Shown: positions 48,061 to 62,744 of the stretch, in pieces
Numbering within the stretch: the first letter of the stretch is position 1
Layout: each line of letters begins with the position of its first letter
Assembly: GCF_013377495.2 (NCBI RefSeq)
Contig: NC_066363.1
Span: 8,876,001-8,940,000, forward strand
DNA from: Cygnus atratus
Lineage: Eukaryota; Chordata; Aves; Anseriformes; Anatidae
DNA length: 64,000 bases
Direction of reading: 5' to 3'
Position numbers and translations under genes: made by a program
Notes under the pieces: generated by a model
What the model was told of the DNA's origin: nothing
Databases searched by the model: none
What the model saw: the letters and a program-made list of their open reading frames with translations, nothing else

Positions 48061-51000
48061 TAAGTTTTGAAGAGTAATAAGGGTCACTACCTTACTGTTC
48101 AAAATCAGGCAGTGGTGATGCAGATGTATATTTTATCCGTATAACTGTGGTGTCTGCACATGGCTTCTCTCTGAGCGTGGAGTGATAGCACGCTGATGAG
48201 GGCATGGTATCCTCACCTATAGGCAAAATAACATTAGTGACCAAGAACGTCAGCCTTAGAGGAGTATGATCTCTCTCCGACGCTGAAGCTATTAGAAAGT
48301 AGAGTTTCTTATTGTTTGAAGAAAAGATAACATTTTTTTTCTGTTTATTTCAACTCTTCTCTGTATATTTTTCTATATAGGAGGAAAAAATTAAATTTGC
48401 TTGAAGTGTGGAGTTTTCTTCATAAGAAAAAAGACCCACACTCTTACAATATTCATAATAAAAATAAAATAAACAAAAAACCCCACCACACTCTATTACT
48501 TCCCTCAGCCTTCCTTTCAGAAAGCAAAATAAATCATAATTTATGCATGGAAGCTTGAAAATCAAAATAGTTACAAAGTAGTGTAAGGGCAGCCTGACAA
48601 GATAAGGCACAGACTGTAGGCTAGAAAATAACCCAGCATGTAAACAACATAAGTGACACACGCAATTGGGCACTGAGAGCTTAGTGATTTTTGAGACAGG
48701 GTAAAACATTTTGCTGATATAACCTAAGGGAATTTTGAAGTCACTTCAAAATGCACTACCTGAAGACAGGCAATTTTTGGAATGCATTCATATTATGTCA
48801 TTATATCTAAATCTGCTGAGCAAAGAGCAGGATAATATTTCTCTTTCCTTTATACTGTTAAAATGAATTCAATTTGGGGCAAAATTACTCAGCCTTAATC
48901 AGTATTTTTTAGCTATCATTATCCAGTTAAATCCAGGGGCAAGTCAAGTAGGCTGCAGACACTGGTGCAGCTTGATATTTCTATTTTTATTCATTTCTGT
49001 CTATTGCGGCAAAGCTTAGAAGCCAGGAGAGAACAAGTACCATTTTGCCTGGCTCTATCCAAACAAATCCAAGAAGGTCTCTTCTTCAAAGAACCTACCC
49101 TTTTATTTGTACTATGTGTACCTCACCTTATTTGTGTGAAGACCCATTGAAGTAATAGAGTAATTTACGGAATGAGGCATATTATTTTTTCCAATGTGAT
49201 GCAGCAAAGAGAAACTTCATAAAAGTCCTTATCTGCTGTTAATAGGATGCAGTGTGAAAAATACTTCGCTTGCTTTGGCTGAGGGTCTAAAATATACATT
49301 TCCAAGCTCTCTGGCCAACCACATCTCTAGAAATTGCTGAGAGAAATCTCTGCAGAGTGTTTCAAAAAGGACTGGATACTTATATAATTAGAGTAGCTAA
49401 GCTGAGTAGACAGTTTTAAATGATGTGGGAGCTTTAGTAAGTTTGGACAGAAAGTTCTATTAATTATCTGGTGCCAAGAGGAAACTCTCCCTTTACACGC
49501 CTTGTTGTGTAAATACCCATTCCGATGGTCAGCCAAGAGTAGTCACTAGACCTAGCTGGAGCCAAGGGGGCAAAGTTTTTAAAGACACGTGGTGATTTAG
49601 GAGCACGGATGCTGTTTTTAAGAAGTGAATTGTGCATCTGTGGGCTCACAAACAAGGTCAAATTACAGCAGTTTCACAAGTCATGGTGACTGTCCAAGGG
49701 TGCACCCTTGGTTGTGGTGCTTGCCTTCAATGAGTTTGTGGGACAGCCTAAGCAAGCTCATGGTGCTTGGTAGGTGTAGTTGGGAGAGCATGTGTGGTTA
49801 TTTATGTGAGGTAAGCTTCAGCGTGGTAACTAATTCAGCCTCGTCACCTGAGTACTTCTTCAAATCCTGTAGATCTACAGGTGTCTTAATAGTTTTGAAA
49901 ATGTCACTTAGGTAAGGCATGAAAGTGTTGTCCAAGTTGTTTATTGAACCACGAATCAGACTGTGGATGACAAGTCTACAGAGGAAAGAAAAAAAAGAAC
50001 CCGCAGCTTGCTTTCTTCTGGTTCCAAACACCAAACAGAGAATGGATACCTTTAAATTATACTGGCATTTTCAAATCTGATATCATGAAGTTCAATATGT
50101 GTAATTATATTTTTACTAGAATTAAGGATTATTTCAAGTTATGCTTATAAGACATTATCAGCCTCCAAAAGCCCTTTGCTAAGACCTTGGTCTTCTGTAT
50201 GACATTCATTTAGAAAACAAGATTTTTTTGTTCTTGCACTGCACACTTTTTATTTCCTGTTGAATGCATTTATTATGCATTAACATAATTACTTTAATTT
50301 ATTACCTTAGTAAATGTCAGACCCGTAAGATGTCAGAGTATTACACTGCTCTCACTCTGTTCAACAAAGAGCCTTGAACAAACGATCAAACTAAGCATCA
50401 AGCTTCTACACCATGCAGGCATTTTTGAGAGAGTATTGTGCAATACAATATGCACTTGTAATTAAATTGTCTTTGTTTATACCTATGTACTTCTGCTGGG
50501 ATTCATGCAGTCTGAGACCTGCAAAGCAAGGTCCAGCTGGCTAGGATACTGGAATGCCCTCTGTTGCTACTTCTAACTATAGCGCTTTTAATAAATGAAC
50601 CGGTTTTCACATCTTGAATTTAAGGATTATTTTTTTTCCATGCAACTTCCAGTTGAGGATTATACATTCATATATTTTTCATAAGAACACATTGCAAACA
50701 CTATTCCTGATCTGCCTTGGCAGAGTTCATGGGAATGACTCTTTAGAACTCATGTTCAGTTCATGCACTGTCAATAATTCTAAGAGTAATATCCTAACCT
50801 GGCATATTCACATAATATATAATTTCAAAGGTTTGCCTCTGATTATGTTAGTGTAATTCATTGACAGGCTCTAGGAAGACAGAGTTCTTCTTGACAAATT
50901 ATCTATGCTGTGTATTTCCATAATATATCACAATGGCTTTGGAGAGGTTCTCTTAAAAAAATGTGTAGTGTCAAAGAGCTGTGTTAAGGTATATTAGATG

Positions 51001-54000
51001 TGTCATGTTATGCTTACTCTTGATTTTCTACAAAATATGTACAAAAGTGTTAGGGATTGAGATCAAGGGAGATGAATGAAAAACTGTCAGGGAACCTGTT
51101 CCTCTACAGACTGAAGAGAAAATGTAGTGTTTTCTTCATGCTCTGTGAAGGAAGTGTTCTGTAGGACAGATGTCTACTGAAACTTATGGAAACTTCTCTA
51201 TACAAGTACCTGTTTGATTAGGACTCTGTTAGACCAAATTTTCTGTATGTGAACAGCCCACAGAATACCCCCATGAGAGTTACTGGAGACTAACATTGTT
51301 TATGAGAGATAGGTTGTAAATATTTCCTCTCTTATGAACACAATTTATTTTTGCATTTGAAAAAGAGTTCCTGGAACAAATACATATCTTTTCTAAAATG
51401 CAAACATCAACTCAAAAGACTTATTTCTAAACAGCAAAAGTATAGCCTTTTTTTTTTTTTGGAAATCAAAATCTACATTTTTTTCTTGATATAAAAATCC
51501 AGAATTTCTAACTGCTCAGTTTAAAATAACTGTTTAAAGTAGGACATATGGATCTGAAGAGAATATATATATATATATAAATTAAATTAACAACTTCATC
51601 TCCAACCCTTCCCCTCATGATTTTTTATCTCCTGAGCCACTGCATTTTAGGCTACCCAATTGGCTCCACCTATGTTGCCAGAGGGGTCTGCATTTTGCAA
51701 AAGCTATACTTCTGAGCTCTTGTGCACATGCTCAGGCCAGCATTATAAGGGGGTCAGTGGAATAAATATTTAATGTTGTTTAATATATGAGGACAAATCC
51801 ATCCTCTCGGTGTTATTGCTTCCTAGAGGCAATATCAAAGATCTTCTCCATTTCCTTCCCTCCCCAAAATACAAAAACCTCTGAAATAAAACACAACATG
51901 GATCAGTTTAACCAAATCCACCTTTCCAGGAAGTCATCAAAAATCATCTGGTGTTGTTACCTCACCCTTGGCTTAAATAGGCAATCAGAACTTCATGGTA
52001 GCTGTAATTAGTTACCAGGTAATTGTTAGCTCTTCTGGCTTCTTTCCATCAGTTGTGTCTACCAGGAGGTGTCTGCTTGGTCTCTCATCATGGACTCTCT
52101 CTTATGAGGAGGTTGCTACTATCCTCACTTGAGGCAACTTAGCAGTGTGTTGACAGCAGAGAAGCTGAGAAACTTAATTAATTATTATTATTTTTGGCTA
52201 GAAAATATTAGGGATGTCTTCTAAATTGGATTTTGGGGGTACTCTCATCTTTTTCTCTCTCTTTCCCCTGGATCTCCCGAGTTCTTCCTACTAGAAGAGG
52301 AGAGTCCAACTTCTCCCTAGTATTTGGGGTGCTGCTACTAGTTCTCCTGTTGTCACCAGTCTGCCCTCCACCGTTGTTTCTGGAGCAACAGAGGCCTGTA
52401 GGCACCAGCCTTTGTGTCAGGTTCCTCTGTGGATCATTTATCTTTTCTATGTCAATGGAAATCTACTTATTTCCTCTGAGAACTCTGTTACGGTCTTCCT
52501 CACTGAGAAATGCACAGTATGTGAACCTCAAGATATTTTTTAAAAAATATAACAAAATATGACACATACAGTATTTCATTTCACAACAGAAAATTTTACT
52601 TGCTACCTCTCTGCTGAAGAATGAAAGGGTCATTTTTTTTCTGCTATATGAGAACCTTCCCTTCATTTGAAAACCATCAGGTGCCAGGCAGTGATGGACC
52701 TCAGCTGGGACTGAGTTTGGTACTATGGCATAGGCTTCATTTTGTATTGGGACCCTGCACTACTTTTAGTCAGAGGTTAAACACAGAGCAGTTCAACCTT
52801 GAACATGCCTTTGGCATAATTTGTGCCACACAAGGATGGCTTGGTTTGGAGGAGGCCCCCTTCCCTCTGTGGGCAGAGAACAAGGCACAGATGGCAGTGT
52901 CCTGTGGGATGTTTTCCTAGTTTACTCAAATAATTAAGTAAAAATAATCAGACTGGTAAGTGCAAACTTTTGTGGTGGTCTGTCTCATAAACAAGTTATG
53001 TGGTGAACACAAGGTCAGACGCTGATCCTTGCAGTGTCTGTTAAGTGCTGGCTTGTAGGATTTTGTGGAAGGTAGGCTTGTAGGTAAGTTGAGCTCTCGG
53101 CCTGCTGGAATCAGCTAGGGTTTTAGCTTCATCTTCACCACCTCAGTTTGAGGCCAACCTTGGAACAAGAGACTATTACTGAGATTGTATTGGGGGTAAG
53201 CTGTTCTCATGCCTTTATCTTCTGCAGAGGCCTCACGATGTGCTGAGGCTGTTTTGAGGAGGCTGGAAGGTGCCCCTGTTACCTGGGCAATTTGTGAGCT
53301 TAGCGTTACAAAGTGATGTGCCCTGGGCTTTCTTCAGCACATGTTTGAGGGGAAGGAGAGTCTCACACAAATTAGTAAACATACTTTATGACAAATGCTC
53401 ACTGTGCTTTTGGAACCTATGCTTTGCTACTTTCTCTGGGTGAGTGCTTCAAACACCTTTAAGTTTTGGGTGAATGCTAAGATTAATTAAAGATAGTTTA
53501 AGATCTTGATGATATACTTCTAAAATGAGGTACATCAGAATCGATCTTTGCATGAGCTTTCCACTAGAATGGGGTCATTAGATTTGAGAGGTTTTTTTTG
53601 TTTGTTTGTTTGTTTTTTAATGTGGTTAGGCATCACAAAAGTAGCAGGCTGAGACTGGTAAACTCATTTCATTTTTAATCTATGGCACATTTGAACTTAG
53701 CATTTATACTAAAAGACCAGGGTTCAAACTGGCTGGCTTCACATTAGTGCTGTCTCCCAACTTTAACCCACTGTAACAGAAGCATGTACAATGATTTTGG
53801 CCAGTGTTCTCACAAGAGTTTGTGTTACTTTGCTTACTTATTAATAAATAAATATATATGCTTAAATGAGCCAGCAATTATTGAACTGGGAAGCAAATTT
53901 GAGTTTGACAACTACAAGTAATGCATCTATGTTGGGGGACGGAGAGGGGAATGTAAAGAGGGAAAAAAAAAAAGAAACACACCAAAACCTTAACATTTTC

Positions 54001-55833
54001 ACATGCCAGAGAAACTGGCTTTCATGTACTTTAAATAAAAGAAAGTAAGACATGTTTGGGAGTAAAGCCGTAGCCATCAAATTCACTCTTCAAGTATGCT
54101 CTGTTACAGCAGCATGATTCCTTTTATGATTGTATCCATCATGCTGTCAAAAAAAGAAATCTTATCTTCACTCATTACTAAATATACAAAGAGCTGGGAT
54201 TTCCACTTGGCAAATGCTCCTGTTTACCTGAAGGCTCGATTTTTGCCTGCACTTTGATAAAGTTCATTTGCAGAAATAGACTAAACTTTTTAATCCTTAA
54301 ACTACTTGAGTTTGTAAACCAAGTTTTGCTCTGAAGTAAGCAGCAGCTTCATGAAGTAACTATTTTCTTTAGGAAAATTAAAGATTTTAGTATGGAAGGA
54401 AGCCAAAGGACCCATCTGGATCCATCCTTTCTGAGTTATGTCTCCTGTTTACAACTGCTCTGTAAAAAGAAGTCTAGGTGAGGGCGTCTTCGGTAGTTAT
54501 CTCCAGCATTTCTTCTCATATTTTTCTGTCTTCTGAGTGTGTTGATGTAGATGAACTTATTGCTGAGTGCCCTTGATTGCTTCTATCACATTATTTTAAA
54601 ACTAAATGAATATTATTATTATTATTATTACATTGACAACCACAAACTATCAATGAAATTATAGCCCATGTTTAAATGTGAAATGACAAGCAACTCTCTA
54701 CCTTGTTATTTAAACATATAAAACAGGAAAAGGTTGTCAACATAATTCAAGTGCAGAAGTGATTTGTGCAGTGGTAGAGGTGATAATATTCTCTTTGCTT
54801 TGGGACTTTACTGTCCCCTTTAGTGGTCACTGCCGTGACTGTGTCCCAGGCTGGCAGGGCTCTGTAGCTTGTATATATCTCTGTGGCCTCTACTGTAGAT
54901 CATTTTGTTCTTCTTGAATCCTATATCCTTTGACTTAAGGGCTTGGAGCTATGTGGATTTTATTTCTTATTTTTCTTTTGTCCAATTTTCTGCAGAACTC
55001 AGTCTTTAAACTTCATTCTGGAGCCACCAACATCTACAGCAATCTGGTCGTGCTTTGTCTTATCTGGCATTGCACTGATGGCTGCTGCCACTGAAGGTAG
55101 TGGTAAGATTCACCCTGGGCTGAAAAGGAAGACTTAGACCAACAGGAATATTTTTCAAAACTTAGTAACTTCTATTTAATACTTCTTTCTTGTCCTTAAT
55201 ATTAGTTTCTATTACATAGCATATAAATATTCTATAACATTTGGTTTTATTAATCTCATGTTCTTAATTCAAAAAGTTAAACCCAGGTCTGGAGCACTCT
55301 CTAATGAACATCTTCCCAAGCAGCCATGGTCTGGACAATTTAACTATCTGATTCACTGATTCTTTAAGATCACTGACATACCTATATGAACAACTCTGAT
55401 CTGCATGCTAAGCTGTTTAAATTTTGCCCTCCTATCCTGACCTGACTTATATGGACTGCATTACATCCTACATCTACAGGCCAATTCTTTATTGTGGCAT
55501 GCCCTTCAACCAATACTTAATAGGCTGTGCTTTTGCACAGTGATATATCCTAAAGTCAAGATTTCTGACTTGCTTACACGTGACTTCTCTGTAGTTACGT
55601 CAACTATCTTTAATTAAACAATAGCTTTCTAGGTGTTCCCTTACTGTGTTTCTGATTAAAGTTTCCATTAACTTAGCAGTTTATGAATCAAAATCTGCAA
55701 TCTGATACATATTTTTAATGCTACCATTGACAGAAAATATCTCTCTGTAATAAAGCTAGATATTGAAAAGTTCAGAAGATTTTGCTGCATGACATGTATA
55801 CACACACATGCATGCACACACACAGAGTTTAAA
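48061..55833. other. Upstream desert, no gene seen
   Basis: AT-rich non-coding DNA with short TA (about 51566-51581), T-rich (51451-51461), TTTG (about 53590-53620), ATT (about 54610-54630) and CA (about 55798-55824) repeats. No exon, RNA gene or recognisable mobile element could be supported. Confidence 0.45.
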
Positions 55834-56510
55834 TTCATAGAATCATAGAATCATAGAATCATAGAATATCCCGAGTTGGAAGGGACCCATAAGGATCATC
55901 AAGTCCAATTCCTGGCACCACACAGGTCTGCCCAAAAGTTTAGACCATGTGACTAAGTGCACAGTCCAATCTCTTCTTAAATTCAGACAGGCTTGGTGCA
56001 GTGACTACTTCACTGGGGAGCCTGTTCCAGTGTGCAACCACCCTTTCGGTGCAGAACCTCTTCCTGATGTCCAGCCTAAACTTCCCCTGCTTCAGCTTAA
56101 CACCGTTCCTGCGGGTCCTGTCACTGGTGATAACGGAGAATAGGTCACCTGCCTCTCCACTCCCTCTCGCGAGGAAGTTGTAGACTGCGATGAGGTCCAC
56201 CCTCAGCCTCCTCTTCTCCAGGTTGAACAGGCCAAGTTACCTCAGCCGCTCCTCATATGTCTTCCCCTCTAGGCCCTTCACCATCTTCGTCGCCCTCCTC
56301 TGGACACTCTCCAACAGTTTAATGTCCTTTTTGTACTGTGGTGCCCAGAACTGCAGACAGTACTCGAGGTGAGGCCGCACCAGCGCAGAGTAGAGCGGGA
56401 CAATCACTTCCCTCGACGGACTAGCAATGCCATGCTTGATGCACCCCAGGATACGGTTGGCCCTCCTGGCTGCCAGGGCACACTGCTGGCTCATATTCAA
56501 CTTGCTGTCA
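55834..56510 (-). mobile_element. CR1 LINE, 5'-truncated, 3' end intact
   Basis: On the minus strand it carries the end of CR1 ORF2: the C-terminal reverse transcriptase/thumb part (QQCALAARRANRILGCIKHG, then the LYSALVRPHLEYCLQFWAPQ region, 56500-56240) and the following domain (NFLARGSG, DRTRRNG, HWNRLPSEVV) to a stop at 55942-55940. The two parts are in one frame, broken by a single TAA at 56239-56237. A short 3' UTR with GGGTCCCTTCCAACTCGG follows, and the element ends in four ATTCTATG octamers (CATAGAAT on plus, 55836-55867), the CR1 hallmark. The 5' end is truncated near 56510, as usual for CR1. One nonsense change and otherwise good frame suggest moderate age. Confidence 0.95.
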
Positions 56511-59500
56511 AATTGGCAATTTCATTCCCAACTTGTTCCCAGCTGCTTGGTAAATGGAGATCAAGTATCTTCATCTTAATGAGCTGCAGGACTTTGGGTG
56601 AATGCTGAAAAAAAAAACCCAACACACCAAGATTCAAAGCGTAAGAACAGAGCTATGTATAGTATGCTGTGTGTCTCTTTTATATTCAGTTGCAAATATT
56701 TGGTTGATTTTCAGGGAAGAGGATTTCATACAGGCATTGTTGAAGAAAGTTACATCCTTCCTACCCATGCCAACTTCCATTGTAAGTGGTCTATGTAATA
56801 TGTGGCAGAAATCTGTTAGGGTGATGATATTTAGCAGACTTCTTTTAATAGTCCTGATGTGAAGGTGCTTAACCCAGGTAAGGATTTGAGGGTACCTTCG
56901 TAGCACTCACACAGAAAATTGCATCATTCTGTTTGAGAGCCAGGGTGGTTTTTGGCAGATGAAATGGTGCAATCAGACAGTGCTCATATTCAAAGGAGCC
57001 CCATCATTTCCAGGTATTTCCTGGAATAGTGCACTTCTGTCCTTTCCCCACCCCATGACCCAGAGTGTGTATTGCTCACTCCCGGGCCCTGCTCCTACCT
57101 GCCCCAATGAAAGTTTAAATGAGGAAATAACCATTATGTGGTTGAGTTTAGTTTTCTTTTTTTTTTTTTTTTTTTTTTTCCTAAAAGGGATGATACTAAG
57201 AGTGGTACAATTTCTTCCCCAAATTCAGTCACTTTGCTTTTCTGCTGTCTCTCCAAACAGATGTCAGCCCAATTACCTCAATGATGTGAGTCCTCAGTGG
57301 CAGAACACAACCTGAATTTTTCCCACCATAAAACATGGCAAGAACTTCTGCTCCTTCTGCACCAGGACAAAAGCAAGTGCCACCAGATTTTTTTATGAAA
57401 AACAGACAGAAAATCACACTCGATAGCAGTGTCCATTTGCACCAAGGATATAGAAGACTGTAGGACAGCCTTGCTTTCCATTCTGGAGAGCAGAGACATG
57501 GTTTTCACATGTTTCCAGTGTATGTCCTAACCATTGAACTGTTTTGGGAGTAAATTTTCTCAGTCTTTCATGTGAGAACTTGATCATTTGTATAAATAAT
57601 TCAACACCATAGTGACAATATCCCACTTTTTTTTTTTAATACTAAATAATCCTTTTAATAATCATTATGTCCTAGCCATTAGGCTGTTAAGATTATTCCT
57701 CTTTCTTTCTCATGCACATAAACATTTTATTTTGACTAGAATCTCTGCTCCAGACTTGAATTGTCACCAAATGAAGTTTTTTTTGTTTTTGTTTTTGTGT
57801 TTTGTTGTTGTTGTTGTTGTTTGTTTGTTTGTTTGTTTCCCTCAAAAGTACTGGTTTCAACTATCTGGAAATTTCCAATGGAAAAATATTTTGCTCAAAA
57901 CCACCTCTGAGTACGAGTAGGTTTATGCAGTTGGGAAAAAGGAATAAGGCCATGCCATACAATCTAACTAACCAACGTAATCCATACTCTCAAATTAGAA
58001 AACAAGCAAAACAAGAAGTATACAATGCGAGTTATGAATGTGCATATATATGGTATATTAATATTAATAATATTTGTAGCTATTTTGGTTGCTTGTTTCT
58101 CCACAAGTTTTTTGTATGTTTCTGTATTTATCTCCTTGGGAATGAAAACCAGGTAGTTAAGCTGTGCTTGTTACCACTCTGACTGCATCGTGCAGATGAT
58201 GTGTCCTCTTTCTGCTTATTCTTTGGGTGAAATATTTCTCTTTGAAATTAATTGTTTTGTTTTGTTTTCTTTGCCATTCTCTTTAATGGGACCAAATATT
58301 TCATCCGTATTCTTTAGTCTTGCAGGATCCTCAGGGTAAACCAAATCTTGGTACATCTATTCCCATTGAGTAACATACTCCTTGAGCAATCCCCTTGGCT
58401 TCTGTCAGACTATCCAATGGGAGCAAAAGTACCTGAGTCTGGCCCCAAGGTGCTTACACACCTCCTCACTCAATGGTACCTCGGTTTCGGTCAGTGCCTT
58501 TGGGTGCTGCTGCATTGCAGCCTTTAATAATTTGTTGGTTTGTTTCAATTCTCGGAGTGAAATTTTTTTTATGAATAGTCTATTAGGTACATGCAGAAAC
58601 CCAATCTGTGAAAGCTAGAAGATATTCAAAAAAAATGCTTCTGTATGGCTACTTCACAGAAGAAGAAAGGATGAGCTCATCCCAGCAACTGCTTGCTTAG
58701 TTCTTGGCGATTCACGCTTCTGCGTCAATGGCTCAGAGTCTGTCTGAACGTGCACTGGACTCAACTGTTCTATATTTTCACTCAGTAATTATATTCTGTG
58801 TGAGAGAGAGATGCGGGTACCCTATCACTTGCTTTGTGATGGTGCTGGTCTCATCAGAGGCTTCCCTCTTTCTTCTGTGTTCAATCAAATTGTTCATGAT
58901 TCTGGACTGATGCTAGGAATAAGCTTTGTTAAGAAGAATATGTTTTAACAAGAAGAGTAGCAGAAAGGCCAGTCTTCAACATGTCAAGTCAAATATATAC
59001 ATTTTCCAAATGTATAGGTCTTGAAGATACTGTCAAGGCTAAGAAGTCAGATTACAAGGGATTCATCTCACCTAAATTTATCCACTTGACACTTAGCAAT
59101 CTAATCTAAATGTGTTGTCTAGGGTCCTGCTATTGTCAGGGAAAAGAGATAAAGTGCAATGAATAGCCTTCTGGAGGTGTTTGTCTCTCTACACTGACTG
59201 TAGGTGGAACCCAGATAACTGGTTTAGAGTAAATGTCTGACTTCTCATGAGCTATAGTTACAGATAAGTCGATTCCACCCTCAATTTCCAAAGCCTCAAC
59301 TTCTTTCCTCAGTGAGTCAGGTAAAAAAAAATCCATGTCTACATGCAAGAAGTGCCTACATTAAGGAAAATATCAAAATGTGGTAAATCATGGCCTACAC
59401 TGAGGGTGTCTCTGTGGCATGAAGCTGGAGCCGGTCACTGGGTTCACTAGAGGGAGCTAAGAAGAAACCTGTTTGTCTCACTGAGATAATGGAGTTCATG

Positions 59501-60339
59501 CTGCAGAATTATTCAAGAGAAGGTAATTGTGGTGGAAAATCCTCAGAGGTCTCTTCCCTGCCAGCTCATGGACATAGTGCTGGATTTGTCACACCTAAAT
59601 TTCCACCTGGCTTATAAGTTCTTGTCCTTTTGATCTTAAGCGCTATTTTTTATCATCTCTCCTGGATAAGGGAAAATGAAGTACAAGATAAGCATGCACT
59701 TGTCTTCAGAGGAATAACAACAACAACAACGACAATAACAGATCTAGCTAGCTGTAAGACAGTTCTCTATCAAAAAGACTTTGGACATATGGTCAGTAAT
59801 GTACCTTTAAGGTTATAAGAAGCATTACGCATGCGTGTGTACATATGTGTATAGAGATACACATACCCCATATCACATGTTTTTCTAAGTGTACATCAAT
59901 AAAAAAGTCTGACCTGTGTCACTTCTTTCTAAATCAGCCTACTTACACTTTCAATCAGCAATTCTCTGTATTTTCAGTATTTTCCGTTTCAATGGGGTGA
60001 GATAAGACAAAAAGCTTGCTACTGAGATTATTGCTTTCAAAGCATGTGTTCTGGATTGCTGGGCTCAGATGAGTATGAACCTTTTGCACAAGCAGTCCCA
60101 GCTCTGCTGGGTCTAGCTGGTTTCTGTGAAAGTGCATATCTGCCTGCAGAATTGGTATCCCAAAACATTCTATTTTTATGCTGTGTGTTGCTGTGTTGAG
60201 ATCTAAAATGTTCAGAATCCTTTTTATTGGACAAACAGAAGCACTGAAATCATGAGGTTCTGACAGGCTCCGAGCTCTGCCAGCTTAACACTTATTTGTG
60301 CTTGGCAGACAAAACAGTTTTTAATGTTTTGGTTTTGCT
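56511..60339. other. Upstream desert, no gene seen
   Basis: Contains T23 (57157-57179) and TTG/TTTG repeats (about 57780-57840). No coding or RNA gene supported. Confidence 0.45.
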
Positions 60340-60620
60340 TAGCTGGTCTCCACACAATTTGGGTAATTCTTAGTTACTTTAATCAGAAAGTAGGAAGCAT
60401 GCAAGTGCTACTGTGAGACTTCAAATTTAATTGAATAAACCATTCTCTGACAGATTTTAATAGCAAAAAATGCAAATTTGATTTGGGGCACACATTGTGT
60501 GATTCGCAGCAGCTTGCTAATCAGCTGAATTACCTGTTTTGTTATGTCTCTCGCTGTACACCTGAATGAGTCTGATTTATTTCCAGTGCTGGCACAGGGA
60601 CTGAAACTTGCTCTCTGTAA
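60340..60620. promoter_or_regulatory. CNE-like block about 20 kb upstream of SHH
   Basis: Repeat-free, with TTACTTTAATCAG, AAATTTAATTGAAT, an octamer-like ATGCAAAT (about 60468-60475), GCTAATCAGCTGAATTACC and TGATTTATTTCC. Inference from motif texture only. Confidence 0.3.
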
Positions 60621-61519
60621 TTCAAAGTAAAATCCCAAATATTTCCATTGTCTCGAAGGAAGTTATGTTCTGTTGACCTTGGACCTTCAATCCCCTTCCT
60701 GTGAAATACAGGCTCAGAGAGGCAGGGTTAGTATTTGCTTCGTGCGATGAGAAGGGAGGGGGTAAGGAAGGAAAGGAAAACCTGGATCTTCTCCAGCAGT
60801 TAAAGAGCTCCAGGTAGATCATTGCCAGGTTCTTTTCTGCAGATAAGCTTAAATAGGTGTTACACCCAGTGAATGCTACTGTGACCTGCAAATGCCACAG
60901 TGTGACAGAGCCCCATAAAAGAGGCACGAATGGGAGGGAAAACAGAGAGGAAGATTGTGATCTGCAAAGGAACAGTTCCTCACTTTTCTTCATAACACTG
61001 GTACCAGTTTGGATTAATTCCACCAGCATTACTATAAAATTGCAGCAGGACTGCTGAGACAGGACTCTGTTGTAAAGGCAAAGGAACATGTCTTTTTAGA
61101 AGCTGTTCTTGCAAAATACTTTTTTTTTATTTATTTTTTTTCTGGTGACGTATTCTTCTGCCTCCTGAATATTATTTCTTGTATGTGTGTGTGCATCTGG
61201 CAGAGAGGGATAGTTGCATAAAATGCAAACTGAAACCACAGCCTCAGCGAGGATTCAAGCAGCTTGGTGAGCTCATCATGGCTCAGCAGTCAGGCAGAGC
61301 TATAGTTTGTAATTTACAGCAGAGTCCAAGCTCTGGGTAACAGATTCAATTTTATAAGTGCCTTTCTAGTTCAGCCTAGGTAAGAGTCTCTGGAATAGAC
61401 ATCCTCTACATTTTCTATAAATAGTGAGTTGTTAAATGTGTCGTTTGGCTCCCTCCCTCCACATCATTGATTGCAATGCAAAGCACATACTTGGGAATAG
61501 CCAGCCTCACCCCCCTCAT
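60621..61519. other. Upstream desert, no gene seen
   Basis: Non-coding; a T-rich run near 61120-61142. Confidence 0.4.
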
Positions 61520-61720
61520 CAGGTACCGGGATATTTATTTATTCTTTATTGTCATTACAGGCAAATAAAAGGTTCAACCTAATGTAACAGAGAGGTGGAA
61601 GGCTGATTATTGTATCACCATAGCTGTTGCATTGCTGTATTTTATGTTTATAAATCATCAGCATACCAGCACATTATTACAGCTGAAAAGTCGTATCTTC
61701 AAGGAAATATGTTATTATTT
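61520..61720. promoter_or_regulatory. CNE-like AT-rich block
   Basis: Contains GATATTTATTTATTC, CTTTATTGTCATTACAGG, GATTATTGTATC, TTTATAAATCATCAGC and ACATTATTACAGC without a simple repeat. Possible regulatory element. Confidence 0.25.
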
Positions 61721-62744
61721 ACTAAAAAGGGATACAAATAACTAACTATCTTATCTGAAAACCTGTCTTAAGTCCAAGTGCAAGGTCCACCCAGATATTG
61801 ATTAATATCAACAGTATTAATTTTATTACTCATACTTTATAAATGACATTGATATTCTCGAAGACTGCAAACATTTGCTTTGTTGTGCTATTGTCTTGGT
61901 GGAGTGTAAATCTCTCACTTTTGATATATACACAGTGATTATTGTTCTTGTCATTGTTCCATGAGTAGAGGCATTTTAATGTTGATATACAGGGTTATAT
62001 ATAATTGGACTATAAACTTCTGATTGCAATTAAAAAACAGTTAAATGAAAACTTTCATCTTGAAGGCAAAGTCTTCATCACAGCAAGATACGAAGGACTA
62101 AAATTGGCATTCTGAAAAAAAAAAAAGAAATGGTTGCTTTTGTTTATCCTGTTTTCATACTACAAGGCAAATGAAACTTCTAGAAATCCATATTTTCTGC
62201 TGATTTTTCAGGAGGATAATTTTAAAAACATTATATCCTACTACTCTTGAACAGCTACAGATTTCTTTTTTCATTATTTATATGCCCAGTGTGTGCTCAG
62301 CCCAAAAGAAAGCTTTTTTTTTCTTTTTTTTTTTCAGAAGAACCATGAACCTACAAAAGAACCTAGAATCCTTCTGTGTGCGCCTTGCTAAATAAGCAAT
62401 GAAAGAAAATCTTCTAGAAGAAAACAACTTTATTTGGTATCACAGTGAAGCAGTCTCCTTCCATTTTGGGGTTCTCCAAGCTAATTTCCCTAAACTCTGT
62501 ATTTTCATTTCTATCATTTAGTAGTATTTCCTAGTGTGGCATTAGCTGGAGATGTTACCATCTGTGTATGAAAAATATTACCTTCAAAATGCTTCTGAGT
62601 ATGTTATTATGTGATTGCATTGACCAATACATAGACAATTTTGTGTTGAGTTTGGAAGATGTAAGCAGTGCAATCAGGTGCAGAGAGTCCAGGAATGCCA
62701 TTTAAACATGTGTTTTCTTTATGAGTACATAGAGGTATATGAGT
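61721..62744. other. Upstream desert, no gene seen
   Basis: AT-rich non-coding DNA; the 61.78-61.95 kb part may continue the preceding CNE-like block. T-rich run near 62311-62333. Confidence 0.4.
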
